A stretch of 18,545 nt of DNA from an uncultured Flavobacteriales bacterium (GTDB taxonomy: Bacteria; Bacteroidota; Bacteroidia; Flavobacteriales; Crocinitomicaceae). Of this stretch, positions 7,498 to 14,604 are shown one piece after another. The stretch spans positions 1 to 18,545 of the forward strand of contig CAMLDR010000080.1 in the NCBI GenBank assembly GCA_946478775.1, in the 5' to 3' direction. Both the position numbers and the translations under genes were made by a program. The first letter of the stretch is position 1; each line of letters starts with the position of its first letter. The notes beneath the pieces are model-generated. The model ran no database searches. It was not told the origin of the DNA and saw only the letters and a list, made by a program, of their open reading frames with translations.

Positions 7498-8709
7498 TTA
7501 ATCAATTGTTTTCTTCACCAGGTATCTCACCGGGAAATAGGCCGACAGCACACTTAAAAGAATCACCATTCCCAAAATAAACAAGACATCCTTCACCTGA
7601 AGAATAATCGGGAACGCTTCTCCACCCGAATTCGGCATTTGTAAAAAAGCAAACTGCATTTGAAGCAGGCAAATACCAACTCCCAATACCAATCCGACCA
7701 CAATTCCTTTCAATGCAATCAAAATCCCTTCAAAGAAGAAAATTCGGAAAATAAATTGTTTCGTAGCACCAAAACGCTCCATGGTTTCAATGTTCTCCTT
7801 CTTCTCTATGAACAACATATTCAGGGATGCCACCAGGTTAAACGCAGCCAAAACAAAAATAAAGAGCAGGATCAAAACCACGATCTTCTTTTCACTTTCA
7901 CTCGTCTTGAAAATTAATTCATTCTTTTCAGCGGCGGTTTTGATCTTGAATCTTTTACCGTATCGGGTATCCAGGATTCCTTTGACCGATTCAATGTCCT
8001 CTTTCTTTATATGAAAGTAAAGGGCCGTAATATCCGAACCATAATTCAACTGAACTTCTGCATAGTTAATTGAAACCAGCAGATCAGACATATTTACATC
8101 TTTATTGTAGTTCATTCTTCCCACCACTCTCAAAGGAGAAACTTTGAAAGGGCTTTTCAAACGAGTCATGGAAGCGTCTCTCAAGGGAGTGTAAAGCATC
8201 AATTCTTCGTAACCCTCTGTTTCTGAAATGTATCCGTCAATTTTCTCCAGTAAACCTGCTCCGATAACTGAGGTTGGTTCACCGTTTACTTCCAGGTAAG
8301 GATCCCCGTCTACCATGTGTTCACTCAACCTACAGGCGTCAACAAAGGAATAATCCACCCCAACCATCCGGGCATTGATCCATTTTTTTCCATGTTTGAT
8401 GATCACCGTTTCTTCGATGGCTTTCGACACGGATATTACCCCGGGAATTTTGCGCAAATCAGTCAGTTTTACCGCTGTTGAATCAAAGGTCTTCCCTTCC
8501 AGCGAGCGCATTGAAATAGCGGGATCATAGTCCGAATACAAGCTGGAAACCATCTGCTCAATTCCATTGAAGGCGGATAAAATGATCACCAGGGCAGCCG
8601 TAATAACTGCAATTCCGACAACTGAAATCCGCGTAATCCAATTGACCAGATTACGTTGTTTCCGGGTATATCGAAGGTATCTTCTCGCTATGAAAAACGG
8701 GACCTTAAT
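7498..8709 (-). CDS. FtsX-like ABC transporter permease, LolC/LolE type, probable ATT start
   Basis: Inner-membrane permease of the FtsX/MacB superfamily, most like the lipoprotein-releasing LolC/E type. The four-helix layout is visible: one N-terminal helix, a periplasmic core domain of about 230 residues, and three C-terminal helices, with the FtsX-like segment NMLFIEKKENIETMERFGATK. The first standard start codon, GTG at 8589, would cut into the first helix. Translating upstream gives 40 more in-frame residues (KVPFFIARRYLRYTRKQ...VVGIAVITAALV) that match the conserved family N-terminus, up to a TGA stop. That stretch has no ATG, GTG or TTG; the best candidate is ATT at 8709, overlapping the rbfA stop as ATTAA and giving 403 residues, the usual length. 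Translation is probably coupled to rbfA. The ATPase partner is not in the window. If the ATT start is wrong, the annotated start would be 8589. Confidence 0.8.
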   Translation of the reverse strand: MKVPFFIARRYLRYTRKQRNLVNWITRISVVGIAVITAALVIILSAFNGIEQMVSSLYSDYDPAISMRSLEGKTFDSTAVKLTDLRKIPGVISVSKAIEETVIIKHGKKWINARMVGVDYSFVDACRLSEHMVDGDPYLEVNGEPTSVIGAGLLEKIDGYISETEGYEELMLYTPLRDASMTRLKSPFKVSPLRVVGRMNYNKDVNMSDLLVSINYAEVQLNYGSDITALYFHIKKEDIESVKGILDTRYGKRFKIKTAAEKNELIFKTSESEKKIVVLILLFIFVLAAFNLVASLNMLFIEKKENIETMERFGATKQFIFRIFFFEGILIALKGIVVGLVLGVGICLLQMQFAFLQMPNSGGEAFPIILQVKDVLFILGMVILLSVLSAYFPVRYLVKKTID

Positions 8710-9040
8710 CTTTCAATAATTTATTGATCGTTTCAGCATAATCCAACGAATCATCGATAAAAAATTGAAGGTCCGGAATCTTATGCATATTCTTTAAACG
8801 CTTGCCAACTTCCCCGCGAATTTTGCGCGAGTTTTGCTGAATATTCGTTAAAACCACCTGCTTCTCCGGGCCGGCAAAAACAGATAAGTAAATACGTGCC
8901 AATGATAAATCAGAAGTGACCCTTACAATCGTCACACTGACCATTGCGCCTAAGCAAATTTCACTTGCATTGCGTTGAAAATAAGAGGCTAATTCCTCTT
9001 GAATGACCCCCTCAATTCGGTTTTGTCTAATTGAACTCAT
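8705..9040 (-). CDS. rbfA: Ribosome-binding factor A
   Basis: Small KH-fold protein that binds the immature 30S subunit and assists 16S rRNA 5'-end processing and cold adaptation. The 111-residue sequence starts MSSIRQNRIEGVIQEELASYF and contains the family features: the conserved strand region MVSVTIVRVTSDLSLARIYLSVF, the RGEVGKRLKNMHKIPDLQFFIDDSLDYAETI block, and a short C-terminus. The ATG at 9040 lies only four bases downstream of a TAACTTTG -7 box. The gene overlaps the permease that follows by a few bases and is divergent from the ABC exporter at 9108. Length and motifs are normal. Confidence 0.94.
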   Translation of the reverse strand: MSSIRQNRIEGVIQEELASYFQRNASEICLGAMVSVTIVRVTSDLSLARIYLSVFAGPEKQVVLTNIQQNSRKIRGEVGKRLKNMHKIPDLQFFIDDSLDYAETINKLLKD

Positions 9041-9044
9041 GCTG

Positions 9045-9052
9045 CAAAGTTA
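9045..9052 (-). promoter_or_regulatory. -7 box for rbfA (TAACTTTG) with TTG upstream, leaderless arrangement
   Basis: On the minus strand TAACTTTG matches TAnnTTTG, and four bases (CAGC) separate it from the rbfA ATG. A GGTTG lies 17 bases upstream of the box, in the region of a Bacteroidota -33 element. The transcript would begin at or within a base or two of the start codon. Confidence 0.6.
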
Positions 9053-9093
9053 AGAATTGTAAACTCGTTCAACCACAAAGGACAACAAAAACA

Positions 9094-9101
9094 TATCTTT
9101 G
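9094..9101 (+). promoter_or_regulatory. -7 box for the ABC exporter (TATCTTTG), leaderless arrangement
   Basis: TATCTTTG is identical to the box before purK and lies six bases before the ATG at 9108. It overlaps the in-frame TTG at 9099, which rules that codon out as a start. It is 41 bases from the oppositely oriented rbfA box, so the two promoters may compete. Confidence 0.6.
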
Positions 9102-9107
9102 TACTGC

Positions 9108-10946
9108 ATGAAATCGATATTAGCATTCCATAAATACACGTTTTCGTATAAAGCTCCGGCCATACTTACCATTGTGTATAACCTTCTTTTTGTGATATTC
9201 AATCTCCTGTCCATGGTATTGTTTATCCCATTCCTGCAATTGATTTTCCAACCGGATAAGATTACAAATTACCCCAAACCGGAATATCACGGAGGATTCG
9301 TTCCATTTTTCAATTACTGCATGGATTTTTTCAATTATACCATGCAGGAAATGGTGAAAGAAGATCCGAAGGATGCCCTTTTCTTTGTTTGCCTTTCCGT
9401 ACTTGCCGCCTTTTTCCTAAAGAATTTAACCCGTTACGGTGCCATCTGGCATCAGTCCCAATTGCGGATGGCCGTTGTTCGGGACGTAAAAGACAAAATC
9501 TTCTCCAAAGCAATGAAACTACCTCTTTCCTTCTATACCGAGGAGCGCAAGGGAGATTTGATGTCGCGGATGAACAGTGATGTAGGAGAAATCGAAATTG
9601 CCGTTGTTGCTATTTTAGAATTGATTTACAGAGAACCTTTTGCAATTATCACGGCTGTTGGGGCTTTATTGTACATCAGTCCCACATTAACCCTGATTTC
9701 CTTTATTCTGCTTCCTATCTCTGCCTTTGTGATTTCACGGATAGGGAAAAGTCTGAAACGCACGGCCAAACTGCAACAGGAACAAAACGGGATCGTTTTT
9801 TCCACGATTGAAGAAGCACTGGGCGGAATCAAAATCATTAAAGCATTCAACGCTATTCCCTTTATGGTGGAACGCTTCCGTAAGATCAACTTAAGACATC
9901 AGCAATTGGTCACACGCACTTTCCGCAAGAAAGACCTTTCTCCGCCACTCAATGAATTCCTGGGTGCATCCGTGATGATCTGCCTGGTTTGGTTTGGCGG
10001 TGTGATGATTTTGGATAAAGACGTGAACAGTTTGACCGGTGCACAATTCATTACCTTCATCATTGTTTTTTCTCAATTGCTAAGACCAATACAGGGAATC
10101 GCAACGGCTGTGGGGAATCTCAATAAAGCAGAAGCATCCCGAGACCGGATCAATGCAATCCTGGATACAGATGAAAGCATTTACGAAGCGGAAAATCCCA
10201 AAAGACTGGAAGGTTTGAAGAAGGATATCCGATTGGAAGGCGTGAGTTTCAGATACAAGGACGAATGGGTTTTGAAGAACATCAACTTTGATCTGAAACG
10301 CGGAAAAACCATTGCATTGGTTGGAGAATCCGGAAGCGGAAAATCTACTATTGCCGATTTGCTTCCACGCTTTTACGATGTAAATGAAGGAGCCATTTAT
10401 ATTGACGATATCAACATCAAGGAATACGGACTGGAAGACCTGCACAAGAATATTGGGATCGTTTCCCAGGAATCCATTCTCTTCAATGACACCGTTCGAA
10501 ACAACATTGCTTTCGGAAGAGACGACGCTTCCATGGAATTAATTGTGAAAGCAGCAAAAATTGCCCACGCAGACACTTTCATCGATCAATTGGAAAACGG
10601 ATACGATACGGTGATAGGAGAGCGGGGAAATAAGCTTTCCGGTGGTCAAAAACAGCGTTTGAGTATCGCGCGAGCGGTTTTGAAAGATCCTTCGATCCTG
10701 ATTTTGGACGAAGCAACTTCTGCTCTGGACACAGAAAGCGAACGCATCGTGCAGGGTGCGTTGGATGAATTGATGAAAGACAGAACGTCTTTGATTATTG
10801 CCCACCGAATGAGCACCATTATCAATGCAGACGAAATTTTGGTACTGTCAAAAGGTCAGATTATTGAACGCGGAAGACACCAGGATTTAATTGCTTTAGG
10901 CGGAACTTATGCAAATCTTTGCGGACTTCAGGGAATTTTTAGCTGA
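9108..10946 (+). CDS. MsbA-like ABC transporter, fused membrane and ATPase domains
   Basis: A homodimeric half-transporter type exporter of 612 residues: an N-terminal six-helix membrane domain (about 1-335) and a C-terminal nucleotide-binding domain. In the latter, Walker A GESGSGKST is near residues 406-414, the signature LSGGQKQR near 510-517, Walker B ILILDEATSALD near 529-540, and the H-loop IAHR near 563-566. All catalytic residues are present. It is most like MsbA lipid A-core flippases and their multidrug-exporter relatives; substrate cannot be read from sequence. The ATG at 9108 is chosen over TTG 9099 because the latter lies inside the -7 box. It is divergent from rbfA, and no clear terminator follows. 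Confidence 0.92.
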   Translation: MKSILAFHKYTFSYKAPAILTIVYNLLFVIFNLLSMVLFIPFLQLIFQPDKITNYPKPEYHGGFVPFFNYCMDFFNYTMQEMVKEDPKDALFFVCLSVLAAFFLKNLTRYGAIWHQSQLRMAVVRDVKDKIFSKAMKLPLSFYTEERKGDLMSRMNSDVGEIEIAVVAILELIYREPFAIITAVGALLYISPTLTLISFILLPISAFVISRIGKSLKRTAKLQQEQNGIVFSTIEEALGGIKIIKAFNAIPFMVERFRKINLRHQQLVTRTFRKKDLSPPLNEFLGASVMICLVWFGGVMILDKDVNSLTGAQFITFIIVFSQLLRPIQGIATAVGNLNKAEASRDRINAILDTDESIYEAENPKRLEGLKKDIRLEGVSFRYKDEWVLKNINFDLKRGKTIALVGESGSGKSTIADLLPRFYDVNEGAIYIDDINIKEYGLEDLHKNIGIVSQESILFNDTVRNNIAFGRDDASMELIVKAAKIAHADTFIDQLENGYDTVIGERGNKLSGGQKQRLSIARAVLKDPSILILDEATSALDTESERIVQGALDELMKDRTSLIIAHRMSTIINADEILVLSKGQIIERGRHQDLIALGGTYANLCGLQGIFS

Positions 10947-10965
10947 TTTTATGATTTTTTTTGAC

Positions 10966-10981
10966 TGATAAATCATTGATT
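10966..10981. repeat. Overlapping dyads TGAT-AA-ATCA and AATCA-T-TGATT
   Basis: The segment holds the dyad TGATAAATCA (10966-10975), followed by an overlapping perfect dyad AATCATTGATT (10971-10981). The 11-mer TGATAAATCAT also occurs at 14376-14386, upstream of the other secreted-protein gene. This could be a regulator site or an AT-rich coincidence. Confidence 0.3.
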
Positions 10982-11022
10982 CCTACCGTTTAATCAGTAT
11001 ATTTCCATTTTGGTTCGCTTTT

Positions 11023-11030
11023 TGTATTTG
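11023..11030 (+). promoter_or_regulatory. Possible -7 box for the choice-of-anchor L protein (TGTATTTG)
   Basis: TGTATTTG differs from TAnnTTTG at one base and lies 38 bases before the ATG at 11069. TATATTTC at 10998-11005 is another one-mismatch candidate. Neither is strong. Confidence 0.3.
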
Positions 11031-11068
11031 GCAAACAACCATTCCATTTAAGGAACGTTATTGAACAT

Positions 11069-13468
11069 ATGAAGCTAATTTGGTTTATAGCACTTATTTT
11101 TCCCTTTTCTTTGATGGGACAGCTGGTTACAACACCACAGGGAGCTGCCGCATTGGTTCAAAATACTTTGCTTGGACCGGGTGTTACCGTTTCAAATATT
11201 AATTACTCAGGCGCTGGTGGTGCAATCGGAAGATTTACTGCAAATGGTACGAACCTCGGAATCAATTCGGGTGTTGTTATCACAACAGGAACGATTGCCA
11301 ATGACGGAAGCGGACCTCAGGGACCAAATAACTCATCCAATTCAGGAGTAGATAATAACTATCCGGGATTTGGTGCTTTAACTACTCAAGCCGGTGCAAC
11401 TACTTTCAACGCGGCTATTTTAGAATTTGATTTTATTCCTTATTCGGACACTGTTCGATTTAAATATGTCTTTGGTTCGGAAGAATATCCCGAATACGTT
11501 TGTTCCCAATTCAACGATGCTTTCGCATTTTTCATTTCAGGCCCCGGGATTCCCGGAGGAACACAAAACATGGCGAAATTACCGGGAGGACAAACCGTAA
11601 CGATCAATAACGTAAACGGAGGGAATCCGGGTGGAACCGGAAGCGGTATCGGAGCATGCGGAGCAAGCAATCCCGCGTACTTCGTAAACAATGGAAACGG
11701 AAGCCAGTCTCCTTACAACGGATCTTCCAGCTATATTCAGTACGATGGTTTTACAAAAGTACTGGAAGCTGTTTCACGAGTTCAATGCGGTCAAACTTAT
11801 CACCTGATCATTGCAATTGCAGATGCCGGTGACGGAATTTTTGACTCAGGGATTTTCCTTGAAGCAAACAGTTTGACATCCAAAGTTCCGGTTGAAGTAG
11901 ATTATGTCATGTCATCTGATCCCTTTAATGATGGAGTTACTATGGCAGAAGGGTGCGTGAACACAACCGTTACCTTAACAAGAAATGGTTCTACAGCTGT
12001 TGCAACTAACGTTGGAATCACTGTTGCCGGAACAGCTACCGAAGGAGTGGATTATTCCAATATTCCAAATTCCGTGACTTTTGCTCCGGGACAATCTACC
12101 GTTTCCTTTAATTTCACCGCATTAGCGGATGGACTTTTGGAAGGAGTTGAAACCATTAAACTGATCTTTGCCATTCCGGATCCTTGCGGCGGTTCAAATC
12201 CCTTGGAATTAAATCTCAAAATCGATGATATTCAGCCCGTACAGGTAACTGTAAACTCGGTTGATAAGCTTTGTCCGCAGGATGAAGCAGAATTAATTGC
12301 TGTCCCAAGCGGAGGTGCAGGGCCATACACCATTCTATGGAGTACGGGTGAGAATACGGCTTCCATTACAGTAAATCCACCGGCAACGCAAAATTATACG
12401 GTTTCTGTTACAGATGCCTGCCTGAACCAAACCGCAAATGCAGTTGCAACCGTAACAGTTCCTGTCTATCCACCAATTGGTTTGGTTACCACACCGGATA
12501 TTACTGAAATCTGCCCTTACGTTCCGAAAGAATTAACCGCGCAGGTTAGCGGTGGTGCAGGAAACTTTGTTTATTCCTGGAGCCTTGCCAACGGAACCGT
12601 TTTAGGAACAAATGATACCCTGGATGTCATTCCAAGCACAAGTACGATGTATTATGTGGAAGTTACTGACCAATGCGATGTGTCTTCTATTGATAGTGTG
12701 CTCTACACCATTACCAGTCCTCCTTTAGTACTTACGATGTCTCCCAATCAGATTATTTGTCCCGGAGATACCGTTCCAATCAGTGTGAGTGCCACAGGAG
12801 GATACGGTCAGTATTTTTACAACTGGTTACACAGCGGTGAAAATACAGCACAGGTATCGGTAAATCCGTATACAACGACTTCGTATACTGTTTCTGTTTC
12901 GGATGAGTGTCAAACATTTACTGTTGAAGGAACAACCACAGTAACAGTCATTGAACCAATTGCAAATTTCATCATTTCAAGTAATACCTTATTTGAAGAC
13001 TTGCCGATCACTTTCCAAAACCTAACAAGCGGAGGAAGCACCTACGAATGGGAATTCGGTGATGGTCAGTCATCTACTATGGTTCATCCGAACAACACTT
13101 ATGATGTTCCGGGAACTTATTATGTGACTTTAATCGCTACCAATTACCTGGGATGCAAGGATACGCTAGTGAAACCGATAACTATCCAGGAAGAATACTG
13201 GATTTATGTTCCGAATACCTTCACACCGGACGGAAACCAGTTTAATAACACTTTCAAAGCATCCATGATCAACATCAAAGAAATCGATGTTTTGATTTAT
13301 GATCGCTGGGGACAACAAGTATTCCATTCAAACAGTATCCGCTGGGAATGGGATGGAACCTATAAGGGTATGTTAGTTCCGGATGGGACCTACACTTATA
13401 AGATCAAATATACCTCGCGGTCCAATATTTCCGAGAGCATTGTGGGACACGTAAATGTTTTAAAGTGA
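11069..13468 (+). CDS. Secreted choice-of-anchor L / Calx-beta / Ig-like / PKD protein with T9SS type B sorting domain
   Basis: A 799-residue predicted cell-surface or secreted protein. It has a signal peptide (about 1-18, MKLIWFIALIFPFSLMGQ). A choice-of-anchor L domain (about 19-275) carries the characteristic FGSEEYPEYVCSQFNDAFAF segment. A Calx-beta-like domain (about 295-390) contains GTATEGVDYS. Three Ig/SprB-like repeats (about 391-467, 469-547, 549-630) each start with a CP(Q/Y/G) motif, and two share the pattern WSTGENTAS / WLHSGENTAQ...VNP. A PKD domain (about 630-709) has the WEFGDGQSS motif. The last 90 residues form the gliding-motility-associated/type B sorting domain (VPNTFTPDGN...YDRWGQQVF...DGTYTYKI), exported by the T9SS in Bacteroidota. 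Its job is probably adhesion or matrix structure; no enzymatic domain is visible. Its 3' end overlaps the SDR gene by nine bases on the other strand. Confidence 0.9.
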   Translation: MKLIWFIALIFPFSLMGQLVTTPQGAAALVQNTLLGPGVTVSNINYSGAGGAIGRFTANGTNLGINSGVVITTGTIANDGSGPQGPNNSSNSGVDNNYPGFGALTTQAGATTFNAAILEFDFIPYSDTVRFKYVFGSEEYPEYVCSQFNDAFAFFISGPGIPGGTQNMAKLPGGQTVTINNVNGGNPGGTGSGIGACGASNPAYFVNNGNGSQSPYNGSSSYIQYDGFTKVLEAVSRVQCGQTYHLIIAIADAGDGIFDSGIFLEANSLTSKVPVEVDYVMSSDPFNDGVTMAEGCVNTTVTLTRNGSTAVATNVGITVAGTATEGVDYSNIPNSVTFAPGQSTVSFNFTALADGLLEGVETIKLIFAIPDPCGGSNPLELNLKIDDIQPVQVTVNSVDKLCPQDEAELIAVPSGGAGPYTILWSTGENTASITVNPPATQNYTVSVTDACLNQTANAVATVTVPVYPPIGLVTTPDITEICPYVPKELTAQVSGGAGNFVYSWSLANGTVLGTNDTLDVIPSTSTMYYVEVTDQCDVSSIDSVLYTITSPPLVLTMSPNQIICPGDTVPISVSATGGYGQYFYNWLHSGENTAQVSVNPYTTTSYTVSVSDECQTFTVEGTTTVTVIEPIANFIISSNTLFEDLPITFQNLTSGGSTYEWEFGDGQSSTMVHPNNTYDVPGTYYVTLIATNYLGCKDTLVKPITIQEEYWIYVPNTFTPDGNQFNNTFKASMINIKEIDVLIYDRWGQQVFHSNSIRWEWDGTYKGMLVPDGTYTYKIKYTSRSNISESIVGHVNVLK

Positions 13469-14245
13469 TTTTGTTCTTCCTCCATCAACAGGAATATTGA
13501 TCCCATTGATATAGCTTGCCTCAGAAGAGGCCAGGAATGCAACCGCAGCAGCAATTTCTTCCGGTCTGGCAATTCGTTTCATTGGCGATTCATCAGCCAT
13601 TTCATCAAAAATAGCATCTACGGAATCTCCTGTTTTTGCAGATTTATTGGACGCTATTTCCTGAAGCCTGGTAGTATTTGTTGCCCCCGGAAGTACATTA
13701 TTGACCGTAATATTGAATGGTCCCAGTTCGTTCGCCAGGGTTTTGCTCCAATTTCCAACTGCGCCACGGATCGTATTTGAAACCCCCAATCCCGGAAGCG
13801 GTTGTTTTACACTTGTGGAAATGATATTTACAATTCTTCCTCCTCCTGCTTGTTTCATTCCGGGAACTACAGCCTGAACCAAAATATGATTACAAATCAA
13901 ATGCTGATTAAACGCTGAAAGAAACTCACCGATCTCTGCATCCATGATTGGTCCTGCTTTGGGTCCACCAGTATTATTGATTAAAATATCAATTGATTTT
14001 CCGTTTGAAATATACTCGGTAACCTTGTTTTTTAAGTCTGAAGGATTGGTAAAGTCAACTACCAGGTAGTCATGATTCTGATTCCCTTCCCGGTGAAGTT
14101 CTTCTTTCACGCTTTTCAATTTATCTTCATTGCGGGCTAACAGAATAATATCAGCGCCCATAGTCGCTAATTTCATAGCAACTGCTTTTCCAATACCCTG
14201 GGTGCTTCCAGCAACAAGAGCAACTTTACCGTTTAGATCTTTCAT
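13460..14245 (-). CDS. Short-chain dehydrogenase/reductase family protein with altered active site
   Basis: A 261-residue Rossmann-fold protein of the classical SDR type. The nucleotide-binding glycine motif GSTQGIG is at residues 13-19, the adenine-pocket region VVDFTN near 62-67, NNTGG at 90-94 (NNAG-like), and IISTS at 141-145 holds the catalytic Ser (S143). At the expected spacing from S143 (+13 and +17) the catalytic Tyr and Lys are replaced by Ser156 and Arg160 (SNTIR instead of YxxxK). The C-terminal PVDGGRTKSL end is normal. It would often be labelled 3-oxoacyl-ACP reductase, but that activity is doubtful. It is monocistronic and converges with the adhesin gene, with a 9-base 3' overlap. 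Substrate unknown. Confidence 0.88.
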   Translation of the reverse strand: MKDLNGKVALVAGSTQGIGKAVAMKLATMGADIILLARNEDKLKSVKEELHREGNQNHDYLVVDFTNPSDLKNKVTEYISNGKSIDILINNTGGPKAGPIMDAEIGEFLSAFNQHLICNHILVQAVVPGMKQAGGGRIVNIISTSVKQPLPGLGVSNTIRGAVGNWSKTLANELGPFNITVNNVLPGATNTTRLQEIASNKSAKTGDSVDAIFDEMADESPMKRIARPEEIAAAVAFLASSEASYINGINIPVDGGRTKSL

Positions 14246-14445
14246 TGAAAGTAAAATTAATCATTCTCCGCTTTCAAGATATTTTAATCAGGAATTTGTT
14301 CAACCACCTTAACATTTTGTTTAATCGTTCTACAAAAAACAGTTATACAATAAAATCATTGAAAATGTTATTAATTGATAAATCATGTTCTTTTTTGTTA
14401 AAATAAAAACTTGTTGATAAAATATTCATTAATGGTTAATTACTG

Positions 14446-14470
14446 ATTTGTTAAGTGAAACTTAACAAAT
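14446..14470. repeat. Perfect 10-base inverted repeat ATTTGTTAAG / CTTAACAAAT
   Basis: The arms at 14446-14455 and 14461-14470 are exact reverse complements separated by TGAAA. The site is about 110 bases upstream of the -7 box of the large secreted protein and about 200 bases upstream of the SDR start. It lacks a following T-run, so an operator is more likely than a terminator. It could also act as an RNA hairpin if transcribed. Confidence 0.55.
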
Positions 14471-14581
14471 GTTCATTCAGAACAGCTATTCACAAAACTA
14501 AAAAGCCAATCGAAACTGTAACCGATTCATAATCTATTAGTTGAAACTGCATAATTCGTTTTTTCAAGCATCTGATTTACA

Positions 14582-14589
14582 TACATTTG
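14582..14589 (+). promoter_or_regulatory. -7 box for the large secreted protein (TACATTTG)
   Basis: TACATTTG matches TAnnTTTG exactly and ends 15 bases before the ATG at 14605, so the leader would be only about 10 bases. No clear -33 TTG is at the usual distance. Confidence 0.5.
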
Positions 14590-14604
14590 TGGAAACTGAA
14601 GATT

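Larger units (their letters stand above)
14246..14604. other. AT-rich divergent intergenic region between the SDR and the large secreted protein
   Basis: This 359-base stretch has no credible gene. It is strongly AT-rich, with recurring TTGTTAA/TTAACAA words, and contains the 10-base inverted repeat at 14446-14470, the TGATAAATCAT word at 14376-14386 and a -7 box at 14582-14589. It presumably holds the control regions of both flanking genes. No tRNA-like or riboswitch-like structure was recognised. Confidence 0.6.

Noticed and set aside
9099..9107. TTG at 9099 as start of the ABC exporter (three extra residues)
   Set aside because: The codon is inside the TATCTTTG -7 box, so it would not be in the mRNA; ATG 9108 fits better.
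10947..11068. Rho-independent terminator after the ABC exporter, suggested by the T-run near 10953-10961
   Set aside because: No GC stem precedes the T-run; only AT-rich dyads are present.
11440..11691. 83-codon minus-strand frame rich in Pro and Gly
   Set aside because: Complement of the Gly/Pro-rich choice-of-anchor L domain; composition artefact.
14246..14604. Small RNA gene or riboswitch in the long intergenic gap
   Set aside because: Apart from one short perfect hairpin there is no GC-rich structure or recognised RNA motif.
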